Position numbers and translations under genes: made by a program
Assembly (NCBI GenBank): GCA_016584305.1
Contig: JACEEZ010019040.1
Location: 136,930 to 200,929, forward strand
Direction of reading: 5' to 3'
Source of the DNA: Chionoecetes opilio
Lineage: Eukaryota > Arthropoda > Malacostraca > Decapoda > Majidae
DNA: 64,000 nt
Notes under the pieces: model-generated
The model's input: the letters and a program-made list of their open reading frames with translations, nothing else
What the model was told of the DNA's origin: nothing
The model's database searches: none
Shown: piece after piece, positions 45,734 through 60,411 of the stretch
Position numbering within the stretch: position 1 is the first letter of the stretch
How the letters are laid out: every line of letters begins with the position of its first letter

Positions 45734-47510
45734 AAAGAAATATACTTCAATTTGTAGAAAAAAACAACTCTTCACTGATAACTAGCTAAAATCATTGCAA
45801 ACACTACATTTTAAGGGTTTATAGCAATATGATAAGTAAAACTACTTGTATATATACAATAACGCTACAGTTTACAAGAAACTATGAAAAACACTTGCAA
45901 TATACCGTTATATCACAATAAATAACCTCTTACACTTCTATTTAATAGCTTAATGTAATGTAAGCTACTTATAGGTGCAAATTTTTCTAAAAAGAGGATT
46001 TTATACTTCAATTTGTAGGAAAACAGTTATATATCACCGATAACTAGCTAATATCATTGAAAACACTACATTTTATGGGTTTATAGCAATATGATAAGTA
46101 AAACTACTTGTATATATACAATAACGCAACAGTTTACAAGAAACTATGAAAAACGCTTGCAATATACCGTTATATCACAATAAATAACCTATTACTCTTC
46201 TATTTATTAGCTTAATGTAATGTAAGCTACTGATAGGTGCAAATTATTTTAAAAAGAGGATTTTATACTTCAATTTGTAGGAAAACAGCTATATATCACC
46301 GATAACTAGCTAATATCATTGAAAACACTATATTTTATGGGTTTATAGCAATATGATAAGTAAAACTACTTTTATATATACAATAACGGTACAGTTTACA
46401 AGAAAATATGAAAAACGCTTGCAATATACAGTTATATCACATAAATTCCTCTTATCTTCTATTATTAGCTTAATGTAATGTAAGCTTTATAGGTGCACCT
46501 TACTCTAAAAAGAGGATTTTATACTTCAATTTATAGGAAAACAGCTATATATCACCGATAACTAGCTAGTATCATTGAAAACACAACATTTTATGGGTTT
46601 ATAGCAATATGATAAGTAAAACTACTTGTAAATATACAATAACGCTACAGTTTACAAGAAACTATGAAAAATGCTTGCAATATACCGTTATATAACAATA
46701 AATAACTTTACTTCTTCTATTTATTAGCTTAATGTAATGTAAGCTACTTATAGGTGCAAATTATTCTAAAAAGTGGATTTCATACTTCAATTTGTAGGAA
46801 AACAGCTATATATCACCGATAACTAGCTAATATCATTGAAAACACTACATTTTATGGGTTTATAGCAATATGATAAGTAAAAATACTTGTATATATACAA
46901 TAACGCTACAGTTTACAAGAAACTATGAAAAACGCTAGCAATATACCGTTATATCACAATAAATAACCTCTTACTCTTATATTTAATAGCTTAATGTAAT
47001 GTAAGCTACTATAGGTGCAAATATTCTAAAAGAGGATTTATACTTCAATTTGTAGGAAAACAGCTATATATCACCGATAACTAGCTTAATATCATTGAAA
47101 AACACTACATTTTATGGGTTTATAGCAATATGATAAGTAAAAGTACTTGTATATATACAATAACGCTACAGTTTACAAGAAATTATGAAAAACGCTTGCA
47201 ATATACAGTTATATCACAATAAATAACCTCTTACTCTTCTATTTAATAGTTTTATGTAATGTAAGCTACTTATAGGTGCAAATTATTCTAAAAAGAGGAT
47301 TTTATACTTCAATTTGTAGGGAAAACAGCTATATATCACCGATAACTAGCTAATATCATTGAAAACACAACATTTTATGGGTTTATAGCAATATGATAAG
47401 TAAAACTACTTGTATGATACAATAACGCTACAGTTACAAGAAACTATGAAAAACGATTGCAATATACCGTTATATAACAATAAATAACCTATTACTCTTT
47501 TATCATTAGC

Positions 47511-48337
47511 TTAATGTAACGTAAGCTACTTTATGTGCAAATTATTCTAAAAAAAAGGATGTATATATCAATTTGTAGGAAAACTGCTATATATCACCGA
47601 TAACTAGCTAAAATCATTGAAAAGAACACATTTTGAGGGTATAAAGGATTATCATAAGGTAAATTCCTTCTATTAATGATATAACACAACAATTAACAAG
47701 ACACTATGAAAAACACGTATAATATACAATTGTATCACAATATAGAGTCTCAAACTCCTATTATAAGCTTACAGTAGTTTAAAATAGAAATTTCTAACGA
47801 AAACAACTATGATACCACATTTGAATTTCTTATCAAAAAAAGTCTTGATATAATGTCAATTTTCGACATTTTTTAGCCATTCAAAAATACATTAAAACAC
47901 TTGAAAAAACGTTGTTTCTAGGAATAAAATTGATACATAAATTTCACGAAAAATACATATTTTAAGCTCTTAATATTATAAAATATAGTTGTGTAAAAGT
48001 GCTGAATAATTTCAAATTTTGACATTTTTAAGGCCTTAAAAAAGTATTAAAATACTTGAAAAAACGTTGTTTTTAGGATTAAAATTGATACCTAAAATTC
48101 TTGAAAAAATGCAATTTGAGCTCATAACATTGTAAAATCATAGTTGTGTTAAAAGTGCTGAATAATGTCAAAATCTCGACATTTTTTTCGTTTCAAAAAA
48201 ACATGAAATACTTGAAAAAACGTTGTTTTAAGATTAAAATTGATATCTAAATTTCATGGAAAAATACATATTTTTAGCTATTAATTTTGTAAATATAGTT
48301 TTAGCAAATTATCAAAATCTATTTAGTACATATATAA
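47511..48337. repeat. Higher-order block 7
   Basis: Complete block, clean to about 48000 and indel-rich after that. It starts 2,604 bp after block 6, that is 1,043 bp plus six monomers. Confidence 0.9.
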
Positions 48338-51300
48338 AGAAATATACCTTCAATTGTAGAAAAAACAACTCTTCAATGATACCTAGCCTAAAATCATTGG
48401 CAAACACTACATTTTAAGGGTTATAGCAATATGATAAGTAAAACTACTTGTAATATATATATACAATAACGCTACAGTTTTACAAGGAAACTATGAAAAA
48501 CACTTGCAATATACCGTTATATCACAATAATCTAACCTTTACACTTCTATTTAAATGCTTAATGTAATGTAGCTACTTATAGGTGCAAATGTTTCTAAAA
48601 GAGGATTTTAACTTCAATTTGTAGGGAAAACAGTTATATATCACCGATAACTAGCTAATATCATTGAAAACACTACATTTTATGGGTTTTTATAGCAATT
48701 GATAAGTAAAACTACTTGTATATATACAATAACCGCAACAGTTTACAAGAAACTATGAAAAACGCTGCAATATCCATTATATCACAATAAATAACCTATA
48801 CTCTTCTATTTATAGCTTCATGTAATTGATAAGCATACTTATAGGTGCAAATTATTTTAAAGGAGGATTTTATACTTCAAATCTGTAGGAAAACAGGTAT
48901 ATATCACCGATAACTAGCTAAATCATTGAAAACACTACATTTTATGGGTTTATAGTATAATATGATAAGTAAAACTACCTTTATATATATACAATAACGC
49001 TTACAGTTTACAAGAAACTATGAAAAACGCTTGCAATATACTAGTAATATCACAATAAATAACTCTTACTCTTCTATTTAATAGCTTATGTAAATGTAAG
49101 CTACTTATAGGTGCAAATTATTCTAAAAGAGGTATTTTATACTTCAATTTTGTAGTGAAAACAGGTATATATCACCGATAAACTAGCGAATATCATTGAA
49201 AACACTACATCTGTATGGGTTTTCTAGCAATTAGATAAGTAAAAATACTTGTATATATACAATAACGCATACAGGTTTACAAGAAAACTATGAAAAACGC
49301 GTGGCAATATACCGTTATATCACAATTAATAACCTCTTATCTTTATATTTAATAGCTTAATGTAATGTAAGCTACATATAGGTCCAAATTATTCGAAAAG
49401 AGGATTATAATCAATTTGTAGGAAAACAGCTATATCTCACCGATTAACTAGCTAGTATCATTGAAAACACTACATTTTAGGGTGTTTATAGCAATTATGA
49501 TAAGTAAAATACTGTATATCATACAAATAACGCAAGAGTTTACAAGAAAACTATGAAAAAAACGCTTGCTTGCAATATACTGTTATATCTCACATAAATA
49601 ACCTCCTTTATCCTCTATTTAATAGCTTTATGTAATGTCAAGCTACTTATAGGTGCAAATTATCTTAAAAAGAGGATTTTATACTTAGTTTGTAGGGGAA
49701 AAACAGCTATATATCACCGATAACTGCTAATATCATTGAAAACACAACATTTTATGGGTTTATAGCAATATGATAAGATAAAACTATTGTATATATACAA
49801 TAACGCTACAGTTTACAAGAAACTGTGAAAAACGCTTGCAATATACCGTTATATAAACAATAAAATAACCATTACTCTTCTATTTATTAGCTTAATGTAA
49901 TGTTAAGCTACTTATAGAAGAGCAAATTTTTCTAAAAAGGGATTTTATACTTCAATTTGTAGGAAAACAGTTATATATCACCGATATAACTAGCAATATC
50001 ATGAAAACAATACATTTTATGGGTTTTATAGCAATATGATCAAGGTAAAACTACTTTTATATATACAATAACGCTACATTTACAAAGAAACTATGAAAAA
50101 CGCTTGCAATAGCACCGTTTATCACAATAAATAACCTATTACTCTTCTATTTATTGCTTAATGTAATGTAAGCTTATACTTATAGGTGCAAAATTATTCC
50201 TAAAAAGAGGATTTACTTCAATTGTAGGAAAAACAGCTATATATCACCGATAATAGCTAATATCATTGAAAACACAACATTTTATGGGTTTATAGCAATA
50301 TGATAAGTAAAACTACTTGATATGATACAATAACGCTACAGTTTAGAAGAGACTATTGAAAAACGCTTCCAAATATACCGTTATATCACAATAAATAACT
50401 ATTACTTTCTATTTATTAGCTTAATGTAATGTAAGCTAATGATAGGTGCATTATTATTTAAAAAGAGGATTTATACTTCAATTGTAGGAAAACAGCTAAT
50501 ATATCACCGATAACAGCTAATTATCATGAAAACACTATATATTTTAGGGGTTTATAGCAATATATAAGTAAACACTACTTTTATATATACAAAACGGTAC
50601 AGGTTTACAAGAAAATATGAAAAAACGCTTGCAATATACAGTTATATCACAATAAAAATTTCCTCTTACTCTTCTATTATTAGCTTACTGTAATGTAAGC
50701 TTTATAGGTGCATACTTACTCCTAAAAAGGGTCAGGATTTTATACTTCAATTTATAGGGAAAACAGCTATATATCACCGATAATAGCTAGTCTCATTAAA
50801 ACACAACATTTTATCGGTGTTTATAGCAATATGATAAAGTAAAACTACTTGTTATTATATACAATAACGCTACAGTTTACAAGAAACTATGAAAACACGC
50901 CTTGCAAATATACCGTTATATAACAATAAATAACCTAATTACTCTTCTATTTATTAGCGTAATGTAATGTAAGCTACTTATAGGTGCAAATTATTCTAAA
51001 AAGAATGGATTTCATACTCAATTTGTAGGAAAACAGCTATATATCAACCGATATAACTAGCTAATATCATTGAAAACACTACATTTTATGGGTTTATAGC
51101 AATATGATAAGTTAAAAATACTTGATATATACAATAACGCTACAGTTTACAAGAAACTATGAAAAACGCTAGCAATAACCGTATATCACAATAAAATAAC
51201 ATCTTATCTTATATTTAATAGCTTAATGTAATGTAGCTACTTTATAGGTGCAAATTATTTTATAAAAAGAGGATTTTATACTTCAATTTGTAGTAAAACC

Positions 51301-51720
51301 GTATATATCACCTGATAACTAGCTAATATCATTGAAAACACTACTTTTATGGGTTTTTATAGCAATATGATAAGTAAAAATACTTGTAATATTATACAAT
51401 AACGCTCCAGGTTTACAAGAAACTCATGAAAAACGCGTGCAATATACAGTTATATCACAATAAATAACCTCTTACTATTCTATTTAATAGTTTTATGTAA
51501 TGTAAAGCTACTATAGGTGCAAAAAAATTATTCTAAAAAGAAGATAGATTTTATACTTCAATTTGTAGGGGAAAACAGCTATATATCACCCATAACTAGC
51601 AATATCATTGAAAACACAACATTTTATGGGTTAAAGCAATATGATACACGTAAAAAACTACTAGATTGCAATTAACCGTATATAACAATAAAATAACCTA
51701 TTACTCTTTTATTCATAGCC

Positions 51721-52557
51721 TAATGTACATGTAGCTACTTATAAGGTTTCAATTATTCTAAAAAAAAAGGATTGGTATATATCAATTTGTAGGAAAACTG
51801 CTAATATATCACCGATAACTAGCTAAAATCATTGGAAAAGAACACATTTTGAGGGGGGCTTATTATAAAGGAATTATCATAAGGTAAATTCTCTATTAAT
51901 GTATAACCAACAATTAACAAGAACACTATGAAAAACACCCGTTATAATATACAATTGTATCCCAATATAGAGTCTTCAAAACTCCTATTAAAGCTTACAG
52001 TAGTTTAAAATAGAAATTTCTAACGAAAACAACTATAATACCACATTTTGAATTTCTCTATCAAAAAAAGGGCTGAATAATGTCAATTTCGACATTTTTT
52101 GCCATTCAAAATACATTAAACACTTGAAAAAACGTTGTTTCTAAGAATAAAATTGATCATAAATTCACGAAAAATACATATTTTAAAGCTCTTATTATTA
52201 TAAAATATAGTTGTGTAAAAGTGTCTGAAATTAATTCAAATTTGACATTTTTTAAGGCTTTCAAAAATGTATTAAAATACTTGAAAAAACGTGTTTTAGG
52301 AATTAAAATTGCGATACCTAAATTTCTTGAAAATGCATATTTTTAGCTCATAACATTGTAAAATATAGTTGTGTAAAAGTGCTGAATAATGTCAATTTGA
52401 CATTTTTTAAGCTTTCAAAAAAACATTGAAATACTTGAAAAAACATTGTTTGAAGATTAAAATTGATATCTAAATTTCATGAAAAATACATATTTTTAGC
52501 TATTAATTTTGTAAAATATAGTTGTAGCAAATATCAAAAGCTATTTACTATATATTT
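51721..52557. repeat. Higher-order block 8
   Basis: Complete block. Starts 4,210 bp after block 7 (1,043 plus about twelve monomers). Confidence 0.88.
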
Positions 52558-53292
52558 AAGAAATATACTTCAATTTGTAGAAAAAAAAACTCTTCACTGA
52601 TAACTAGCTAAAATCATTGAAAACACTACATTTTAAGGTTTATAGCAATATGATAAGTAAAACTACTTGTATATATACAATAACGCTACAGTTTACAAGA
52701 AACTATGAAAAACACTTGCAATATACCGTTATATCACATAAATAACCTCTTACTCTTCTATTTAATAGCTTAATGTAATGTAAGCTACTTATAGGTGCAA
52801 ATTTTCTAAAAGAGGATTTTATACTTCAATTTGTAGGAAAACAGTTATATATCACCGATAACTAGCTAATATCATTGAAAACACTACATTTTATGGGTTT
52901 ATAGCAATATGATAAGTAAAACTACTTGTATATATACAATAACGCTACAGTTTACAAGAAACTATGAAAAACGCTTGCAATATACCAGTTATATCACAAT
53001 AAATAACCTCTTACTCTTCTAATTAATAGCTTAATGTAATGTAAGCTACTTATAGGTGCAAATTATTCTAAAAAGAGGATTTTATACTTCAATTTGTAGG
53101 AAAACAGCTATATATCACCGATAACTAGCTAATATCATTGAAAACACAACATTTTATGGGTTTATAGCAATATGATAAGTAAAACTACTTGTATATATAC
53201 AATAACGCTACAGTTTACAAGAAACTATGAAAAACGATTGCAATATACCGTTATATAACAATAAATAACCTATTACTCTTCTATTCATTAGC

Positions 53293-54118
53293 TTAATGTA
53301 ATGTAAGCTACTTATAGGTGCAAATTATTCTAAAAAAAAGGATTGTATATATCAATTTGTAGGAAAACTGCTATATATCACCGATAACTAGCTAAAATCA
53401 TTGAAAAGAACACATTTTGAGGGTATAAAGGATTATCATAAGGTAAATTCCTTCTATAATGATAAACACAACAATAACAAGACCCTATGAAAAACACGTA
53501 TAATATACAATTGTATCACATATAGAGTCCTCAAACTCCTATTATAAGCTTACAGTAGTTTAAATAGAATTCTAACGAAAACAACTATAATAACCACATT
53601 TGGAATTTCTCTATCCAAAAAAGTCTTGATATAATGTCAATTTCGAATTTTAGCCATTCAAAAATACATTAATTAAAAACACTTGAAAAAAACGTTTGTT
53701 TTAGGAATAAAATTGATACTAAATTTCACGAAAATACATATTTTAGCTCTAATATTATAAAATAGTTGTGTAAAAAGTGCTGAATAATGTCCAAATTTGA
53801 AATTGTCTAAGGGCTTTCAAAAATGTATTAACATACCTTGAAAAAACGGTTGTTTGTAGGATTAAATTGATACTAAATTCTTGAAAAATGATATTTTTAG
53901 TCAGAAAATTGTAAAAGCTAGTGGTTAAAAGTGCTTGAATAATGTCAAATCTCGACATTTTTAATCGTTTCAAAAAACACATTGAATACTGAAAAAAAAC
54001 GTTGTTTTAAGATTAAAAATGATATTCTAAATTTCATGAAAAATACATTATTTTTAGCTATAATTTTGTAAAATATAGTTTTAGCAAAATATCAAAAGCT
54101 ATTTAGCTACATATATTA
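53293..54118. repeat. Higher-order block 9
   Basis: Complete block. Starts 1,572 bp after block 8 (1,043 plus two monomers). Confidence 0.88.
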
Positions 54119-56425
54119 AAGAAATATACTTCAATTTGTAGAAAAAAACCAACTCTTCATGATAACTAGATAAAAATCATGCAAACACTAAATTTTAAGG
54201 GGTTATAGCAATATGATAAGTAAATATTTGTATATATACAATAACGCTACAGTTACAAGAAACTATGAAAAACACTTGCAAATATTACCGTATATCACAA
54301 ATAAATAACCTCTTACATTCTATTTAATAGTTAAGTAATGTAAGCTACTTATAGGTGCAATTTTCTAAAAAGAGGATTTTATACTTAAATTTGTAGGAAA
54401 ACAGTTATATATCACGATAACTAGCCTAATATCATGGAAACACTACATTTATGCGTGCGTATAGCAATATGATAAGAAAAAACTACTTGTAATATCAATA
54501 ACGCATACAGTTTACAAATAACTATGAAAAACGCCTGCCACTATACCATTATATCACAATAATATAAAATATTACTCTTCTATTTATTAGCTTAAGTAAT
54601 GTAAGCTACTTATAGTGACAAAATTATTTAAAAAGAGGGATTTTATACTTCTAATTTGTAGGAAAAACAGCTTATATATCCACCGATAACTAGCTAATAT
54701 CATTTGACAACACTTACATTTAGGGTTTATAGCAATATGATAAGAAAACTACTTTGATATCTACAATAAACGCTAAAGTTTACAAGGAAACTATGAAAAA
54801 ACGCTTGCAGAATACGTTATATCACAATAATAACCTATTACTCTTCTATTTATTAGCTTAATGTTAATGTAGCTACTATAGGTGCAAATTATTCTACAAA
54901 GTGGATTTTATACTTCAATGTAGGAAAACAAGCTATATAGCACCGGTTAACTAGCTAAGAGCATGAAAAAACCCAACATTTTATGGGTTTATAGCACTTG
55001 ATAAGGTAAAAACTACTTGTAATATTACAATAAGCTACAGTTTAGAAGAGACTATGAAAAACGCTTGCAATATACCGTTATATCACAAAAATACACCTAT
55101 TTATCTTCTATTTAATTAGCTTAATGTATGTAAGCTACTGAGAGGTGCAAATATTTTTAAAAGAGGATTTTATACTTCAATTTTGAGGAAAAACAGCTAA
55201 TATATCAACGATAACTAGCTAATATCATTAAAAACACTATATTTTATGGTTTATAGCAATATTATAGTTTAAATACTTTATATATACAATAACGGTACAG
55301 TTTAGAAGAAAATATGAAAAAACGCTGCAATATACAGTTATATCACAAAATTTCCTCTTACTCTTCATATTAGCTTAATGTAATGTAAGCTGTATAGGTG
55401 CATCATACTAAAAAAGAGGATTGTGCTACTTCATTTATAGGAACCAGCTATATTAATCACCGATAACTAGCTAGTATCCCCATTTGAAAACACAACATTT
55501 TATGGGTTTATAGCAATATGATAAGTAAAACTACTTGTATATATACCAATAACGCTACAGTTACAAGAAAATATGAAAAAACGGCTTGCCATATACCGTT
55601 ATATAAACAATAAATAACCTATACTCTTTATTTATTAAAGGCTTAATGTCATGTAGCTACTTATAGGTGCCAAATTATCTAAAAATGGAATTTCATACTT
55701 CAATTGTAGGAAAACAGCTATATATCACCGATTATCTAGCTTAATATCATTGAAAAAACCACTACAAACATTTTTATGGGTTTATAGCCATATTGATAAG
55801 TAAAATACTTGAATATATACAAATAAACGCTACAGTTTACAAGAAACTATGAAAAACGCTAGCAATATACCGTTATATCACAATACAACCTCTACTCTAT
55901 ATTTAATAGCTTAAGGTATGTAAGCTACTTATAGGTGCAAATTATTCTAAAAGAGGATTTTTACTTCAAATTTTAGGAAACAGCTACTATATCACCGATA
56001 AACTAGCTAATATCATTGAAAACACTCATTTATGGGTTTTATAGCAATATGAGAAGTAAAATACTGTATATATACAATAACGCCTACAGTTGACAAGAAA
56101 CTTGAAAAACGCTTGCTAATATACAGTTATATCAAAAGAAATAACCTTGACTCTTCTAATTTAATAGTTTTATGTAATGTAAGCTACTTATAGGTGCAAA
56201 TTATTCTAAAAAGAGGATTATACTTCAAATTTGTAGAAAACAGTAATATATCACGATAACTAGCTAATATCATTGAAACAAAAACATTTTATGGGTTATA
56301 CCAATATGAATAAGTAAAACTACTGGTATATATACAATAACGTACAGTTTACAAGAAATATCGAAAAACGATTGCAATATACGTTATATAACAATAAATA
56401 ACCTATTACTCTTTTACTCATTAGC

Positions 56426-57268
56426 TTAATGTAATGTAAGCTACTTATAGGTGCAAATGATTCTAAAAAAAAGGATTGTATATATCAATTTAGGAAAACT
56501 GCTATATATCACCGATATCTAGCTAAAATCATTGAAAAGAACACATTTGAGTGTATAAAGGATTATCATAAGGTAAAATTCTTCCTATTAATCGATATAA
56601 CACACAAAACAAGACACTATGATAAAACACGTTTATAAGTATACAATTGTATCACAATATAGAGTCTCAAACTCCTAATATAAGCTTTACACAGTATTTT
56701 AAAATAGAAATCTTTAAACCCCCCCCCGAAAACAAACTATAATACAAATTTTGAATTTCTCTATCAAAAAAGTCTTGATATATGTCAATTTTCGACATTT
56801 TAGCCATCAAAATACATTAAAACACTTGAAAAAAACGTTGTTCATGTAATAAAATTGATACATAAATTTCACGAAAAATACATATTTTAAGCTCTTAATA
56901 TTATAAAAATATAGTGTGTAAAAGTGTGAATAATGTCAAATTTTGACATTTTAAGGCTATTCAAAAATGTATTAAAATACTTGAAAAACGTTGTTCGCGT
57001 TTTAGGATTAAAATGATGACTAAATCTTGAAAAATGCATATTTTTAGCTCATAACATTGTAAATATAGTTGTGTAAAAAGTGCTGAATAATGTCATATTT
57101 CGACATTTTATCGTTTTCAAAAAACATGAAATACTTGAAAAAAACGTTGTTTTTTTTAAAGATTAAAAATTGATATCTAAATTTCATGAAAAATACAGAT
57201 TTTAGCTATTAATTTTGTAAAATATAGTGTTAGCAAAAATATCAAAAGCTATTTAGATACATATATAA
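56426..57268. repeat. Higher-order block 10
   Basis: Complete block with an odd C run (about 56719-56727) inside. Starts 3,133 bp after block 9 (1,043 plus eight monomers). Confidence 0.88.
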
Positions 57269-59554
57269 AGGAAATGCATAAACTTTCAATTTGTAGAAAA
57301 AACAAACTCTTCACGATAACTAGCTAAATCATTGCAACACTACATTTTAAGGGTTTCAGCAATCATGATAAGTAAACACTACGTGTATATATACAATAAC
57401 GCTGACAGTTACAAGAAACTATGAAAAACACTTGGCAATATACCGTTATATAAAATAAATAATCATCTTACACTTCTATTTAATAGTTTAATGTAATGTA
57501 GGCTATTCTAGGTGCAAATTTTCTAAAGAGGAGTTTAACTCAATTGTAGGAAAACAGTTATACTCACGATAAATAGCTAATATCATTGAAAAACAACATT
57601 TTATGGGTTTATAGCAATATGATAAGGAAAAACTACTTGTATATAACCAATAACGCAACAGTTACAAGAAACTCTGAAAAAACGCCTGGCAATTATACCA
57701 TATTCACAATAAGTAACCTATACTCGTCTATTATTGGCTTAATGTAATGTAAGCTACTTCAGTGCAAATTATTTTAAAAAGAGGATTTTATACTTCAATT
57801 TTGTAGGAAAAACAGCTATATATCACGATAAACTAGCTAATATCATTGAAAAACACTACATTTTGGGTTTATAGCAATATGATAAGTAATAAACACTACC
57901 TTTTTATATATACAATAACGCTACAGTTTTACAAGAAAACTATGAAAAAACGCTTGCAATATACCGTTATATCACAAAAATAAACTATACTTTCTATTTA
58001 TAGTTAATGTAATGTAAGCTTACCTAATAGGTGCAAATTATTCAAAAAGTGGATTTTATACTTCAATTCTGTAGGGAAAACAGCTATATATCACCGAAAC
58101 TAGCTAAGATCATTGAAAACACAAACATTGTTGGGTTATAGACAATATGATAGTAAAATACTTGTATCATTACAATAACGCTACAGTTTAGAAGAGACTA
58201 TGAAAAACGCTTGCAATTATACCGTTATATAACAATAAATAAACCTATTACTCTTTTATTATAGCTAATGTAATGTAAGCTACGATAGGTGGCAAATATT
58301 TTAAAAAGAGGATTTATACTTCAATTTTAGGAAAACAGTAGATATCACGATAAATAGCAAGATATGAAACACTATATTTTGGATGGGTTTTATAGCAATA
58401 TGATAAGTAAACTACTTTATATATACATAACGGTACAGTTATACAAGAAAATATGAAAAACCGCTTGCAATATAAGTATATCACAATAAATTTCCTCTTA
58501 CTCTCAAATTATTAGCTTATGTAATGTAAGCTTTATAGGTGCATTTACCTCTAAAAAGAGGATTTATACTTCAATTAAGGAAAACAGCTATATATCACCG
58601 ATAACTAGCTAGTATCATTGAAAAACACAACATTTTATGGGTTATGCAATATGATAAGTAAACCTACTTGTTATATATACAATACGCTTACAGTTACAAA
58701 GAAACTATGTCCAAAACGATTGCAAATACCGTTATATAACAATAAAATAAACCTTATTACTCTTCTATTATTATCTTAATGAATTTGTAAGCTACTATAC
58801 GAGTGCAAAAATTATTCTAAAAAAGTGGATTTCATGACTCAATTGTTGGAAAAAACAGCTATCTATAACCGATATCTAGTAATATCATTGAACACACTAC
58901 ATTTATGGGTTTATAGCAATATGATAGTAAAAATACTTGTATATATACAATAACGCTACAGTTTACAAGAAACTATGAAAAAAACGCTAGCAATATTACC
59001 GTTATATCACAATAAATAACTTCTTAGCTTAATTAATAGTTAATGTAATGTAAGTACTTATAGGTGTCAAATATTATTCTAAAAAGAGGATTTTATACTT
59101 CATTGTAGGAAAACAGCTATTATATCACCAAAATAGCTAATATCATTGAAAAACACTAAATTTTATGGGTATAGAAATAGATAAGTAAAACTCCTGTTAG
59201 ATACAATAAACGCTACAGTTTACAAGAAACTATGGAAAAAACGCGCAATATTACAGTTATATCACAATAAATAACCTCTTACTTTCTATTTTAATAGTTT
59301 TATGTAATAAGCTACTTTATAGGTGCAAAAAATTATCAAAAGAGGATTTTATACTTCAATTTGAGGAAAACAGATATATACACCGAGAACTAGCTAAGAT
59401 CATGAAACACAAAACATTTTATGGGTTTATACAATATGATAAGTAAAACTACTTGTATATATACAATAACGCTACAGTTTACAAGAACACTATGCCACAA
59501 CCGATGCAATATTCGTTATTAACAATAAATAACCTTTACTCTTTATTCATTAGC

Positions 59555-60411
59555 TTAAATGTAATGTAAGCTACTTATAGGTGCAAATTATTCTAAAAAA
59601 AGGATTGTATATATAAATTTGTAGGAAAAACTGCTATAATCACCGGATATCTAGCTTAAATCATGAAAAGAACACATTTGAGGGATATAAAGGATTATCA
59701 TAAGGTAAATTCCTTCTATTAATGATATAACCAACAACAATTAACAAGACACTATGAAAAACACGTATACTATACAATGTATCACAATATAGAGTCTCAA
59801 ACTCCTATATAAGCTACAGTATTTTAAAATAGAAATTTTAACGAAAACAACTATAATACCACATTTTGCATTCTCTATCAAAAAAAAGTCTTGATATAAT
59901 GTCAATTTTCGAACATTTTTTAGCCATTCAAAAATACATTAAAACCACTTGAAAAAACGTTGTTTCTAGGAATAAAATTGATACATAAAATTCACGAAAT
60001 AACATATTTTAAGCTTTTACATATTATAAAAAATAGTTCGTGTAAAAGGCTGAATACATGTCAATTTGACATTTTTAAGGCTTTCAAAAAATGTATTAAA
60101 ATACTGAAAAAAACGTGTTCTAGGATTAAAATTGATACCTAAATTTGAAAACCGATATTTTTAGCTCAGAACATTGTAAAAATATAGTTGCTGTAAAAGT
60201 GCTGAATAATGTCATATCTCGACATTTTTTACGTTTCAAAAAAACATTGAATTACTGAAAAAAACGTTGTTTTAAGATAAAATTGATATCTAAATTCATG
60301 AAAAATACATATTTTTAGCTATTAATTGTAAAATATAGTTTAGCAAATATCAAAAGATTTAGCTGGGGGGGGGGGGGGGGGGGGGGGGCTTTTCCGGGTG
60401 ACATATATAAA
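59555..60411. repeat. Higher-order block 11, carrying a poly-G insertion
   Basis: Complete block starting 3,129 bp after block 10. A 36-bp insertion of G run plus CTTTTCCGGGTG (60365-60400) splits the phrase that reads AGCTACATATA in other copies. Confidence 0.88.
60365..60400. other. Poly-G plus CTTTTCCGGGTG insertion in block 11
   Basis: Twenty-four G followed by 12 foreign bases, with perfect satellite on both sides. No target duplication. Resembles a chimeric read or consensus artefact. Confidence 0.7.

Noticed and set aside
33409..60142. Open frames of 60-78 codons within the satellite (near 33.4, 53.8 and 59.9 kb)
   Set aside because: Located in the 155-bp subrepeats and not conserved between blocks once indels are considered; AT-rich chance frames.
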